From Orbilia blumenaviensis (taxonomy: Eukaryota > Ascomycota > Orbiliomycetes > Orbiliales > Orbiliaceae): a DNA stretch of 64,000 nucleotides. Below the pieces are notes generated by a model that did no database searches, was not told the DNA's origin, and saw nothing but the letters and a program-made list of their open reading frames with translations. The stretch spans positions 310,001 through 374,000 of the forward strand of contig JAVHNS010000013.1 in NCBI GenBank assembly GCA_036872755.1, written 5' to 3'. Every line of letters starts with the position of its first letter. Position 1 is the first letter of the stretch. The translations under genes were made by a program, and so were the position numbers. Shown in pieces: positions 1-12,873 of the stretch.

Positions 1-1097
1 AACGCCTTCTGCTGCCGCTTGGTATCTCGTACGGGCACCACCCGAGAACCTGCTGGCGATTTCGCGTGCCTTTCTGTATAGGGTTTGCTCAAGAAGGAGA
101 AGGAATGGCCGATGCCATGATAAGAAGATGACGCTATGGTGAGTACAGTACCCAAGTTGCCGGTTATAATTGCCCTCTGCTGGCATTTGCCATCTTTTAA
201 AACGCTTACCTGTTAGCCTATGGGAAACACATAAAATGCAACAGTCTATCGAAGACCATATGGTAAAACTTACGGTCCAAAAGGTGCTCCGTGAATTCGA
301 GAGAGCTGATAAAAGCTCAAGTCATCCCTCTCACTAGCAAGCTGAAGTTCTCTCCAGGCTAAAAGAAGAAGATTAAAGCTATCAGGTTTCTGGGTTTGCA
401 TATCCTCGATCTTTAGTCTCTCAACACAAACCGTCTCAGCTCCTATAGCTGCCGCAAAAGTTGCCTGAGACTGTACTGCAGAGCTCCTTGAAGCTGCTGA
501 GGTGGTTCTAGAAGATGTAGTTGAAGTTGAGAGGCTGTTTCTGAAGGATGAGCTAGAGGCCGCTGGTCTTTGAATATTAGTAAAAGCCGGGGGCGGTTGA
601 ACTGAGAATGTGGATGACCCAGGAGTACTAATAGCAGTCGAGGTAGTCGGAGGTCGGCTAAGTGTCGAGATTAACGAGCTCGAAGGCAAAGCGATAGTAG
701 AGGTAGATATAGTGGAGCTTTTAGACGTAGTGGTAAACTGAGGGGGACTTGGAGGCACGGAGACCGTGGTAGGCGGTCCCTCCTTGGCAGTGACGACGAC
801 AGTCAAAGGCTGAGAGGGAGTAGCGAAGACTGTGACAGTAGAGGTAGCCGTTTCGGTAAACAAGATGGTTGTTCCGCGATTTTGTCTTGCTTCGAGGTGG
901 TTCAAACCTTCACGACTCAATCCATCACTAACAGAGTCATGAAAGTCGCGAGGAGGTTTGACGCTATCATGAGCCAATCCATGGGGGATACCAGCAGCAA
1001 AGGCTGAGGGGAGAAGGAGAGCCAGAGTAGAAACTCTAACCCAGAATCCACCCTTCAAGGGCGGCTCTGGACGCGGGTAGGTGACTGAGCCTGTCAT
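1..1097 (-). CDS. Tyrosinase with Ser/Thr-rich N-terminal stalk, 3' end beyond window
   Basis: A type-3 copper monooxygenase that would oxidise phenols to quinones (melanin-type chemistry). Exon 1 is 1097-274, a 56-nt intron (273-218, GTAAGT...CATAG) follows, and exon 2 runs in frame from 217 to the window edge, giving 347 residues so far. A hydrophobic secretion segment lies at about residues 20-36, a Ser/Thr/Pro-rich stretch at about 75-210, then the tyrosinase domain. The CuA ligands are visible: H269 in RIHGAPFGP, H301 in GYCTHHSV and H310 in SWHRPFLLLLEQ. The CuB half lies outside the window. The long O-glycosylation-like stretch before the catalytic domain is unusual for fungal tyrosinases. 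Without exon 2 it would look like a simple Ser/Thr-rich secreted protein. Family call is firm; substrate unknown. Confidence 0.88.
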
Positions 1098-2610
1098 CTA
1101 GATTAACACTTTGGCGTTAGAAAAAACAGTCGGTAGAATATGTGAACTGATCCTATATTATTAGATACCTTGAAGAATGATATATCACCTGGTTGAACGA
1201 ATGGTACGATGGGTTGAGGATGGGAAAGAGGGGGTTGATGATGAGGAATGGGTAGAGAAGATAGATGTGAAGAGAATGCTTTAGGTAAATTTAATGCTTC
1301 TAATCTATCTAAGGAAGCAACTCCCAAATTTTGGTGAAATGGCTGTGCACCGCAGAGTGTGCAACATCACCAACTCACAACCCCTTCAAAATGCAACATT
1401 GCAGGGAGCCAACGTCGGACATCTAACCGGCACAGGTTTACCGACTTTTGTATACCTAGAGTGGTTGGTATCAAACCTTTTTTGCGGGGGCTTGTCTCGT
1501 TGTAAGGATTGGTCTCGTTGTAAGGGTGCAGAAATACTTTGGGAAAAGTTATTTCTCTCGTTCATCGGAATCTATTGTTGTGGTATAGGCCGCCCTGAAC
1601 CACATGCGCATACATCCATGAGGCTGCATTGCGTGGGTCATAACCGGCTGTTGGAGGCGCACCCTTCCAATTTTTAAAATATCCCACGTGGATTAGGGCC
1701 GTTACCGCTACTTCAAACTTACTTGGCTTAGGGTTTAAATACGCTTTCCAATCAGGATCAGCCTATGCTGCCGTACCTAAACTTCAAGAACCCCTAGGGA
1801 ACCCACTTAGTTTTTCCAGCATTAATGGTTGCAATCTCCGCGGATCGATAACGCGGCAGGTAACATGTATCATGTTTGTTCCATGTTACCTAGGTACTTG
1901 TTGGATAGCACGCCGTCAACGCTGGAATAGCCCAGCCTTTCCTGTACAACCAATAAGATCCTAGCTCCCATGTCGACTTGCCCAAGTTGACCCTTGTCTT
2001 GTGAACCAACCTTGACGAGCTGTCAAAACCGACCCAAGTACATGGCTTTGATCTGTATCCAGAGTACATATGCATTGCTGTCTCCTGCAGTACTATTCAC
2101 CAGCAGAACTTAATAACAGGTCACTGCATAGATATTTGGAAATTATTTTGTGTTCCTGGGTTACGTATGTAGTACGACGAGCCTGTAGCTAGCTCGTACG
2201 AAGTTGCCATCTCAAAGTCTTGAATTTTTTACTATGTAGAAAGGAACCCAAAGTCAGGGGTTTATAATTCCATCACACCAATCAGCTGCGAAAAGGTATG
2301 GTCAAACTTGATCAACCTCCCAAAGTATACTATAGAGAGAACGTGCGAGGGGTAAAAAATGCAACATGACTACATGTGCCTATTACCAGGAGCATTATAA
2401 CAATGAAGCCGCTACCACAAAAACCATATGCTCCATCGACCATTAACCGTGTAGTGCCATGAGCAACGAAATCACTAAAGACCGTAAACCGTACTACTTA
2501 GCCACACCTTAACACTACACACCCAAGATAAAGATAACAAGGAAACCACCCCCGTTGATTAAACCCGAACAACTTTTAGAAAAGAGTAACTCAAAACTAA
2601 GATAAACCCA
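1098..2610. other. Intergenic region, no gene seen
   Basis: Only short unconvincing reading frames on both strands. It holds a perfect 10-bp inverted repeat (1858-1891). It lies between the tyrosinase start and the 3' end of the SDR, so it probably contains the tyrosinase promoter. Confidence 0.6.
1858..1891. repeat. Inverted repeat, 10-bp arms, 14-nt loop
   Basis: AGGTAACATG at 1858-1867 is repeated in reverse complement as CATGTTACCT at 1882-1891. It could form a hairpin or bind a dimeric regulator. Function unknown. Confidence 0.6.
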
Positions 2611-3763
2611 TTAACCTGCACCACCAGAAAGTGATCGTATAACTGGGATCTCTTTGTCCAAGCGACGTATCTGTATTTTTGTTTCGTCCCAAAGGTGGGT
2701 CCGAAATATCTTCCCTTCAGTCTCATGAAGCAGTCGCGCCGGTCTATTTAACAATATTAAATTTTATTAACGCTATTTTGCCATAGGCAGAATCCAAGGG
2801 TCAGACCACCTACCTTGAAGGCATTCCATTGCTCCAATACGTAGCATTCTTATTGGAGCCGCTCAGCGTTGCCCAGATTATAGCAGTCGCTCCTTCCGCC
2901 GTTCGTCTCGCAAAAAGGAAGTCGAACACACTCCAAAGACGGCGAAGAAGAAACGGAAAGTTATTGTGACGCCCGGATCTAACATGCCCAGGGCTAGCAG
3001 TATTGACGATCAGATAGTTTCTATCGACGAACCTTCCAAGCTCCAGGATATAGGCCGTAGCAAGGAACTTTGTTTCCTCGAATCGATTGGACGACATATT
3101 ATTCTTGTTCCTGAACCATGCGAATATGCTATCTCGAGGATCGATAAGGCCATCCTGTGTGATTCCAGAATTTCGATTCATTGTAGAGACAACCCAAGTG
3201 AGGTGTGAAGGCATTGTCTCAAAATGACTGCCCTTTGCTAATTTTCTGCCTTGTCTTCCCGTAAATTTACGTCTTTCTGGACGGTTCAGCATCAAAAGCG
3301 GGACTAGGTAATTGGCCAGAATGGCATTAGAGAAGAAGTTAACCTGAAATGATTCCTCCATTCCGTCGGAAGTAAAACGGTAGTATGGTAAATCGATTGC
3401 CGCGTTGAGAACAGCAATATGTAGAACTTTGACCTCTGAGCAAAACTTGTTGCAAAACGAAACGACAGAGTCCAGGTTGCTCAGATCCACTTCGTAAAGA
3501 ATAACATCTGCCATAGGGTTCCGGTGACGAACTACTTGGTCTGCGAGAAGGGCATATCTAGCCTCTTTACCTTTTTTGAGATCGCGAACGGCTAGATAGA
3601 TGGTGTCGGCTCCCAATGTTAGATAGAGACGAGCCATTTCCCAACCGATTCCCCTATTCCCCCCTGTAATAAGGACATTAAGACCTGTGAGGTCATGCTT
3701 GTCGGGACTGATCACCCGAACTTTTCTTGAGCTCATAGCTGATATTGTTGACACTGTTGACAC
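2611..3763 (-). CDS. Short-chain dehydrogenase/reductase-like protein with Tyr-to-Phe change
   Basis: SDR family protein, 360 residues, two exons (3763-2814 and 2743-2611) split by a 70-nt intron (GTAGGT...AATAG). The second exon gives a normal SDR C-terminal helix containing LWDET; stopping at the TAG just inside the intron would lose it. Rossmann motif ITGGNRGIG is at about residues 33-41, followed by LNAAI and the Ser segment WVVST. The place where the family has YxxxK reads RFEETK, so the catalytic Tyr is Phe (residue 228, codon 3080-3082); Lys is kept. Related fungal proteins resemble retinol-dehydrogenase-type SDRs. NAD(P) binding is likely, but ordinary redox catalysis is doubtful. Start at the ATG ahead of STVSTISAM. 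Confidence 0.85.
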
Positions 3764-4932
3764 TGTTGACAGAAATCGAAATTTGGCGATTCACCCGAGG
3801 CTTCCCTAGTTTGATTGGTTGCCTTCGCGGTCTCAATCGACCGATACGTATGAAGCTTAGACTGTGACAGTTAGAAAAGGTTAGGAGGAAGTAATCCTTA
3901 CGTTACTCATCTCGTCATGGTTCGCAGAGCGTAATATAACTATAATCAGGTAACTGTGGACTAGCTTGAACAATATTGATATATATTCTGCTCCATCAAT
4001 CAGCTTGTTTGTTGATTTTGTATCTTCTTTGTTTTTCTTTAAATTTATAAAAACCTTTTGAAAAGATGCTTGGAGTGATGTCCAAAGCTATAGCAAAGCA
4101 CTGAACATGATCGCCGGTTCCAACGTTCAGTAAATATTTGTATAAATCTGCCCGTAATGTGTTTATATTTGGGGCAGTAACTGAGAGGAGTATCGTACAT
4201 AGCGTAGCTAGACCTGACTGATATCAGCAGATTATTACGGCTGCAAGGTCCCAGCATCTAAGCCCTTTTGGCATGTCAAGGTTTTGCATAGGCCCACAAT
4301 AATACTATGTATGTACATACGTACCTAACATTACAGGCTTGATGAACTAACGCTATTTATAACCGAACCTTTAAGATGGGGTACGCTATAACTCTGATGG
4401 TAAAGAAGAGGGGAAAAAAAAAATAGGTTCATGGTTTTCCTAACGCAGTGGAGTTTAACTCTAGGTTAGTAGGACGGGTGCGCAGACTGCAACAATTTCA
4501 ACTCAAAATCAAATATCAATATAGTAAAGACTCACAAGGAGTGTTAAAGGAAACCATGCAATCACAATACAAGGCTGGTTCTTAGACTGCTGTCGTGCTA
4601 TAACGACAATGAAGAATCAACATTTCGAATATATCAATTATCATAGTAGATACTCACATGCGGGTTAATCCTTTAATTAGAGTCGAACATATGCCTATAC
4701 TAGGTATACAGGCGTGTCAATGTATGGATTTGGCTCTAGTTGGTGCCGGGGTTTCAGCTCTCTTTTTGACGTATTAATTGCAATTGTTGAAGCCAATTCA
4801 TAAATTTCTCCCAGAAATTGTTCAAGAACAGATTTGCTCATCAAAAACCAAGGATTTATGCCTCTATACTATTTTAACCCCGCGTTTCTAGATACATACA
4901 ATCTACTATAGTATTGATCCCGATATATATTC
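3764..4932. other. Intergenic region, no gene seen
   Basis: AT-rich spacer between the SDR start and the 3' end of the acyltransferase gene. Short frames only, with no recognisable protein or RNA. Confidence 0.6.
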
Positions 4933-6399
4933 TTATATGCTGAAATATTGGTTGTAGAGAGGTAACATCCCACCAAAGATAGCTGGCCAAGGGTTTAAAG
5001 GAAGAGCAGCAGCCGATTCGCTAATCGCCTCCAAGAGATGAACATATCCTAGATTTTCGTCACCTATCTGCTGGTATCCAAATGAGAGGTGCTGGGGGTT
5101 GATCCACAAGGCGGTAGTACTCCAAGCCAACCATACGAAGGTATAAAACAATCCGAAAAGTCGTCTTATCGAGCTTCTTTGTACCTCCTTTTCATCCGTC
5201 GAGATTCTGAATACCCAGCAAAGAAGGTCTTCCAGGGTGATAATAACAGCTTGTAAAATGAAATAGTACCCGGAAACATACCAAGCGGGCCGGGCCGAAA
5301 ATGGTGTAGAGTTTTCGGATGGCATCGGGTTCGTTACGGTAACAAAATATACACCACCCGCATGGACGATCCCAGAAACCGCGAAGGCAGAAAATAGTAA
5401 AAAGTATCTTCTTATCAGGCGCACCGAGTAAGACAGCTGTGATGGGTTCCCGAAGACAATCTCTGCAATTCTATCTCCTGGAGCACTCAGGGACTGATTG
5501 ATGTTAGTCAGCACCAACCTATAACTCAACAATATACCATACGCCGGTACGCCTAACAAACACGCAAGGCTCTCGGGCTATAAAAAGCCATTATGTATAC
5601 GAGGACTTACACGTCTCAAAGATTGATGCCATGCTTTACCCCAGGCATTCCTAATACTCCATGCTTCCCCAAATCGCCCAAATGTTTTTGGCCAGGAAGT
5701 TATCTCCGTCCAGAACCCACCAATCCCAAATCCAATGCAGAAGATACCAGCCAAATTGTATAAGATACTGATATGCGAAATTATAGACATTAACCATCCC
5801 AGATAGATAATTGCTATTTGGAACGCCTCATTTTTACAAAGGTCGTAGACCCAAGGATATTCCGTGACGGAAATTTCCTGACGCAGGACTCCCACAATAA
5901 AGTCGTTTCCAATCTCGGTAAGGTACACCCCAAGATATATCTGTAATAGGTTGAAAACAGCTTGACGGACGAATGCTGTTTTATTTGGGGGATATTTTGT
6001 GGCTGGCAACGGGACCTCGAAATTCCAGCCAATCCCGCGTTGGGAGACAAGAAGCAGAAATCCCCATTTTATGCGACCCCAGATGTGTTGTGGATAATCC
6101 TGCTTTTTCTTGTCCTGGCCAATTTTTCGGACCCGGAAAAAATGCTTCGGTGTATCATACCCTTGTAAGTACAAATAGTCAAATAATCGGAAGGCGAGAG
6201 CTGAAATAAAGAGGCCAAATAAATAAGTTTCTTCAACGTCGCTCTTCTCGGTCGGTGGCTGTAGCACTGCCTGTAGCATAAGCAGTGCTGGAAGCGGGTA
6301 GAGTGCATATCGAATCAACGAGGACGAAGGGAGAGCAAAAATGGCGACAGACAGAACAGGGAGGCCCAGAAAAGCACGCTGTAAAGAATTTAAAAACAT
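4933..6399 (-). CDS. Wax synthase-like / MBOAT-type membrane acyltransferase
   Basis: Polytopic membrane protein of about 468 residues resembling the fungal wax-synthase-domain family (TRI7-like O-acyltransferases), which move acyl groups from CoA to alcohols at ER membranes. Exon 1 is 6399-5613 and exon 2 is 5552-4933. The best join uses a 60-nt intron (5612-5553, GTGTAAGT...TTAG). A GTAAGT donor two bases later would need a 33-nt intron, which is too short. Supporting motifs are the signature TSWPKTFGRFGEAWSIRNAWGK, where a Trp-rich stretch precedes WHQSLRR, and AFAVSGIVHAGG with the likely catalytic His. Many hydrophobic segments are visible. The first ATG (MFLNSLQ) is used; an upstream exon cannot be excluded. 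Substrate unknown. Confidence 0.78.
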
Positions 6400-9300
6400 G
6401 ACTTCGGGCGGGATCGAATAATACTGGTGGATATTGAGAGTTATATAGAATCCGAATCTTTCATCTGATGGATTTCCGCCCAAAGAAGGTCCCTAAATAT
6501 ATTAAGAATTGTATTGAGGGATGCGGCCGACGGTAAGGCGCTGACAGTCAAGGTTGTAACCGGATACCTACCTCGGTATTATATACGCTTACCCAAGTGT
6601 ATAATCGACCGAGAACTTGAACCCCATAACGTTGTTTCGCGATGTCAGCTATATATTTAAGTAGTTTTCCTACCAAGTCGGAAATTTGTATATATGCTAT
6701 ATATGGCCAGTAATACGAGCTAAACTTCGGCATTGCATAGTTCTATCCCAACATTTTCTGAGGTTTACTAACTGGGATTCTTAACCAGTCTCGCCTTGCC
6801 CCGCTCCGAAAACCGTTTCTGGCAGCAGGGCTGAACAGCCGTGCGGTTTCCCGCGATCCTGTCAGATTGCGCAACCACGGCTAACACTGTAATGGCCAGT
6901 GAGGCCCGACTTGTCGACAATTGTCTAGCCTCCAATAGTAACACTATACATCCTCAAGAGATAACTATCGACAACGGAAGAGAAAGCTTCACGATTGAGC
7001 TGCTAACAATACTCATTGATGCGATGTTTTCGGTTCCAAAACACGAGAGAGAAGATAGCCCCCAGGAACCAAAATGTGCCCGAGCACAAACTGTCAAGAG
7101 CATTTTTCCCTACACGCGTAGCTTTAGTAGATCTGCGCATTGCAGAGTGCCAAGGACCTGACTTCTCCAGGGACCTAAATTTGTGTAACAGAAAAAGAAG
7201 GATCTTGAGCCTCTTTAATTTCGTGATGTAACCGTTTTTGTATTTAGCTGGGTTGGTTGAAAAGCTTAGAGATCGGTGGCCGGATGTCGGATGCTTACTC
7301 GAACGGTCGACCGTGGCAATTGGATACCATCCAGGGTTCAGCTTGCTCTCAACAAAAATAAAGCGGCAGTTTGCCCGACTGTCGGCCGCCGGACCCCGCT
7401 AGATAGCCGGACCAGGTGTATAACAAAAGGCCTCGCGCAGGAGAACAGGCACGAAACATCCGCTGCACGGGTCTGCGCCATCAAACTATGAGTTTGACAT
7501 CACACGATCTATCGCACGAAGCCAGGATGATGATCGAAAGGTATTTTCGCACATCTTGGCTTCTGTTCTTTGTATAGTCTCACTCTGATTAAGGACAGGC
7601 TATTGCTGAGCACTTTTTATTCACTAAGCAGTTACCCACTTCCTTCCTAGATCCTGAAGAGATCGGTTTTAAAGACCATCGATAGCCATCCAGCTAAATC
7701 CATGTCTAAGGCCATATTTCTCAATCTTGCACAATTGTAACCTTGGAAACTTTAACGATTACAACCTCATTCCCGCACCGTGTTAAAAGAAAAGAAAAGA
7801 AAAGAAAAGAAAAGAAAAAAAGAAAATTACGGCGCCCAATTGGCCAAAACTTTCATCCATAAGGTCGGCCTTTGAAGCCTCTTGCATGTCCCATTGTTTC
7901 TTTCATATATATATCCTGCGAGCTTAAGTACTTCAGTAGGGAAGCGGTTGCGCCCTTCCGGGCTGCATAGTACCAGTTAAGTATCTGGAGGCTTCAAAAC
8001 TACTAACCTCCGACGCCTGAAGCTGCATCCGATTACGGCTTGATATCTCACACGTTACCTTTCCGATACAAATATTTGGTCTAAGCTCAGACGCCGTCGC
8101 TGCAGTATAACATACCTAGGTAATTACTACACCTAAAGGTTTAGCCCGTAGCAGACGAATAGCCTGCGCCTAACTGAAAGATAGCACTTTTGCCCCACTA
8201 TGATGTCAGACACATATTCAAAGTATAAAACATGATATCAAGCTATACTCACAACATAAATTTCCGGTTAAGCCTATAGGAATTCTTTCACTACGGAGCG
8301 CACGAAGGAGTATTGATACGCAAGGAAATTGGCAGTGATCCGGAGTCTTTTAGCTTTGCTCCTCGGTTTCACAAACAGCTAATGGTTCGATAAACGAAGA
8401 CTCCAGGCCAATTCAAGCCATCGATCGTCCCGCTCCTGCAACATAAACCATATTTTTAACCAATTAGGAAACTTCAACAATAAACTTCAACGCCTTACTC
8501 ATAATCCACAGGATTAAGCGCGGGTGTTGGCCAAGCTATGCTCCTTAAAGTTCTCGTTCCCCACCTGTTTTGGGGGTTAACTTAACTTTCCGACTGACTG
8601 TCGGCATGATTTCCGTTGGCCTCGGGACTCGCGGTCTATTCGGACATGTCATCCCGAGGTCAACTTTCTTAATTCTCAACCCGAGCTTCGCAGCTAGAGA
8701 GGCTTGTTACCATAGGCTCAAAGGGATTTCGGTGCCCGTGCTTCATATTTAAAAAACGGGGTTAAAAGACTCACAAAATCAAGCCTGTCAATATTCATAC
8801 AGAAACAACATTATATATAGTAGTGGTGCGTCTGCAGCTAGTGCGCAGCTTGACTGATTTATAAATTTACATATATTCGACGTCAGCAGCCGAACGAACC
8901 ACAAGCAAATTTAAAATAAATACCTAGGTCATGCAACAGGGCGTTAGCAGCCCTAACACCCCCCAGTTAAACAGACCCACCCTTATAATAATATGCGCTA
9001 TTCTGTGTTCGGGTAGATTCCCATCGGGGCTTCCGCTCGGCTACGGCTGACTGGCCACGGACCCCTTGAACAAAGCGCCAACTATCCAGTTGCGATTGCG
9101 ATCTGATAGCTGCAGTATGAACATGTGCTTATATATACTCCGTATAATCCGAAGAAAACGAAATGATCACGCCTATAGCCTATACTTACAATTGCGAAAC
9201 GAATGAGGCAAACAATACAAGGTCACCTCTTCGAGCATTGTGGCTTCCTGTTACGACAATAATGCACCATAATCACCAAATATTCACCATGGTATCTATA

Positions 9301-11361
9301 TGTAAATTAGGGGATTTATCAAGCCCAATTGATAGATTCAATCTCGACATATATTAGCTAAGGCCCCGGAATCAGCTTCATTACAATTGACATTAATGCG
9401 AAGTCCAAGAATCTCATCATTTGGGTATACGTACCTACTAGAATAAACTCTATATCAGCGTGACCAATGCACTCTTGGACCGGGCTTTGGAGTATCCTCG
9501 CAGCTAGCCTTCATTTGAGGCTAATGAAAAGAGGCATTCCCTTGAAATTCTGAGGTTCTCAGTCATACTAGCATTCCCAAGAAGCGATCCCTATTTCAGT
9601 AATTGCGTATATAAAGGCAGTCTTTAATATTCGCACACATAACTTTATACTGTTAGAGTGAATCATAATTCGATAATACCAGAATTTATATGTAGAGCCG
9701 GACCTAACCCAAATATTATTGTCAATTGCCCTTATACATATGTGCACCATTATACAGGGCCAGTGAACTACCAAGTAGGCCGCTTCGGAAAATGTACAAG
9801 ATATGAGTAAGTAACCGTGTTTCCAGACTATGACGGACTGAAAATTATATCGGGGCAACCGCTACCCAGCAAAAATAGGATATATTTCAAGTTCCCAGAA
9901 CTCTATACACGGCCCATATTGGTCTCGTAACTCCTTGATTACGCTAGCTTGAGAGAATATATTACCAATTGATAGTACCATGCAATATTCTTGATTTAAA
10001 ACGATTTGGGTATTTTACTGCACGCCATGGCGCCACTAATCCCTATTTAGAGTAAAGTTAACAGAATTTGAGATTGCCGGCTTCTCGCAGCCTGTAAGGT
10101 AGCCAATTGCTAGCTGATATATAATACTCGAGCTCGATCAAACTCTCGGTGCAACATGCTAATTCATTTCTCAACGCAATAATCCGGGGATTTTTGGTAT
10201 GAAAGTGCAAACGGTGTCCCTCAAGTAAAAAATAGCTGCATGGGTACTCATCGACTGCCACCAGGGTCTGAGCGGCTTATTAGTAAGCTATATAAAACAA
10301 AAACAACCTATTTCCCGTATCAAAATTACAATTCGACGCTAGCTAGCTCCACTTCTAGAAGTATTTGTATCATCTGTCAAGGAAAACAATAATGAGCGAA
10401 ATTGTCTCCCGTTTTCGCGTAGGATTTTATAATTTAGCCTCTCCGTGTCAACGGCTCGCCACCGAGCTGAAACGGATCCCCGAAGCTAATGGAACTCCAT
10501 TAAGATCTTCGGACACGAAAACTAGCGTTAGATCCTTGTGGAGTCAAGACGCCAGAGATGGCTAGCAGCAGGTCTGACAACGCCTCTGACAGCCTTTTTG
10601 AGGAAAGCACTCCATGTAGCTCATTTGTCAGAAACGTAACCAGCTTAAGTTAACCGGTTAAACCTGCGACATTCTCGTACAAAAATTTACAGGGCCGGGT
10701 AAGAAACCAATAGTGCTGGGGGCGCAAGTGGGGCCTCGGCGTGATGGAGTCGTTGCCTTACCGCATTTAGATATACAACATCAAGGTCCCTTTCGCAGTG
10801 CATATGCATCTGTGGGTTCATTTAGCGCCAAATGCACAACCTCCTCACCAATTGGCCAACTGAAAAACTGAACCAACTATTATGTGAGCATCTCACCTCG
10901 GATGGTTATCGACTTTGCTGAATTGGCCGTCGGAAAAGCAAACAATCATGTAGAATCCGCGGTTCCACTCTTGTACTTCCCTTAATTCTTGGCCTGGGAA
11001 GGTGGTGGAATCATGGTGTGAGCGTGCGCACGTTACCAACCCGGCTCTCCTGACCTCGTTATAGAAAGGAGAATGATAGCGGGGTCCTTTGCAAAGTATA
11101 AAGATCCTGAGTATCCCGTGCCAGCCGTGTGTCAATGGCTCGCTCTTCGCTATAACGAGTGCACATGCATATTTGTACTTACTCGTATCCGACATCGGAC
11201 TCAAAATAAATAAACTTCCTTGCCTCTATCTACGAAAATTAGTTTTTCACAATTGAAAATATACCCATAGATCCTGCAAAACGAATAGAGTGTACCCAGA
11301 CTTCTATACTTTTCAAAAACATAGATATTTATCTAAGCTATACTCATATAAATATTTCAAA
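6400..11361. other. 5-kb region without a recognisable gene
   Basis: AT-rich, TpA-rich DNA with many stops in all frames. Apart from a pentanucleotide repeat at 7784-7824 I see no protein, RNA or intact mobile element. Short frames near 6841-7161 and 9163-9357 show no motif. It could be decayed transposon sequence, but I recognise no terminal repeats. Confidence 0.5.
7784..7824. repeat. Microsatellite (AAAAG)n
   Basis: About seven tandem copies of a five-base A-rich unit ending in an A run. Simple sequence repeat in non-coding DNA. Confidence 0.85.
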
Positions 11362-12478
11362 ATGGTTGAATCTACACCTGTTGTTATCTTGACCGGCGCT
11401 GGACGAGGTAAGAAACATCCAGCATCAGCGAGCAATTCGATATATATACTAACCGCTTAACTTCTTCAGGAATCGGTTTCGCAATCCTACAATATCTCCT
11501 TGGACTTCCCAACCCACCAAATATCCTCGCTATCTCACGGAATATCAAGCCCCTCGAAACCTTCGCCGCGGCACACAGTAACCTTCAAATTGCCTCCGTC
11601 GACCTTTCTGCCCCATCTAGTCAGCTCAAATCCGAGATCGTCACCGAAATAATAGGTGCCGCGGTCTCAAAATGGGGTCGCATCGACTCCCTGCTCCTAA
11701 ATCACGGTACTTTAGATCCCATAGCAAAGATTGAAGCCGCGGAGCTTGAAGACTGGGAGGCCAATTATAGAGTAAACTTTCTCTCAAACGTGGAGATTAT
11801 CAAGAGCGCCCTCCCTGAACTTCGCAAGTCAAACGGGCGGGTTGTACTAGTCAGCTCGGGGGCATCTTCGATATATTTCGTAAGTCGGCTTCCTTGCCCA
11901 TGGCCTTTTATATAACAGAATATGTTTACTGAGTGGTTGTATTAGACCGGTTGGGGTGCGTACGGATCGACAAAAGCGGCGCTAAATCATCTAAATGCCA
12001 CTTTGGCACTCGAAGAGCCAACCATCACAACAATCTCCATTGCACCTGGCATTGTTGACACAGATATGCAGGCTTCGTTGAGGGGGGTTCACGGAAAAGT
12101 AATGACTACCGGAGAGAACGAGTTCTTCCATAACTTGAAAGAGAATGAGAGTATGGTGAAGCCGGTAAGTCACTACATATATGTTTGTTCTCGATGCTAT
12201 TGCATATATTGCTCGAAACTAGTTTGCGGTTGGGCTTGATAATTCTTGTTGTCGCCAAAAAATTAAAAGGAAAGAAAGATCTAATTTCCCCGCTTCTAAA
12301 TATAGGAAGAAGTTGGAGCGGTGCTCGCCAATCTCTCTTTACGAGTGGAGAAGAGCCTCACCGGAAAGTATCTAGAGTAAGTTGCCCGATAGGAATAAAT
12401 TACGAATAAGAATGTAGCTAATGACGGAACTCTAGTTGGAATGACGAACTTCTGTCCAGCTACCGCCCTAAGGCTTGA
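11362..12478 (+). CDS. Short-chain dehydrogenase (sepiapterin/benzil reductase-like)
   Basis: Cytosolic NADP(H)-type SDR, 262 residues from five exons: 11362-11407, 11470-11879, 11946-12164, 12306-12376 and 12436-12478, 789 nt in total. All joins keep the frame. Motifs: TGAGRGIG (about residues 12-19, built across intron 1), LLLNHG, the catalytic Ser in VLVSSGAS, and YGSTK in exon 3 (Tyr and Lys intact), followed by IAPGIVDTDM. This resembles the small yeast Irc24/YIR035C-type benzil reductases and sepiapterin reductase. The C-terminus WNDELLSSYRPKA is typical of the fungal relatives. In contrast to the SDR at 2.6-3.8 kb, its active site is complete. Substrate unknown. Confidence 0.9.
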
Positions 12479-12873
12479 AATAAGATCGACACCGATCGTA
12501 CATCGCCCACTCCATTTTGCTCATTATACCCGGGTTGTTGGAGCAATAAACATAAGATAGAGAGTCATAGACATTGGTGCCAACGGATATCTCGCAGATT
12601 TGAATTTATTCCATGTTGGCCATCTTAGAATGGTTGCAGTCAGAAGTATACATGTTCTTCTTTTAATGCTTTCCAATCCAATCGGAATATGTCGCGGCCC
12701 ATGGTGCAACAGTATCCTCGCGCCTCGGAGCTAGACCCCGGCAACAGCTGCATGTAGCTGCACGTATATCAGTTTTGTAACGCCCGCATAAGCACAATCT
12801 ATTTAACCGGTTACAGGTAGACCCAAACGCCCCCACAAAAATAAAACCTAGTAAGTACTCCAAAAACCATTGG
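12479..12873. other. Convergent intergenic spacer
   Basis: About 395 bases between the ends of the converging SDR and multicopper oxidase genes. Expected to hold both 3' UTRs; nothing else seen. Confidence 0.6.

Noticed and set aside
1887..1896. CCTAGG-centred palindromes (also near 8115 and 8930)
   Set aside because: Short and common; no consistent spacing or gene association.
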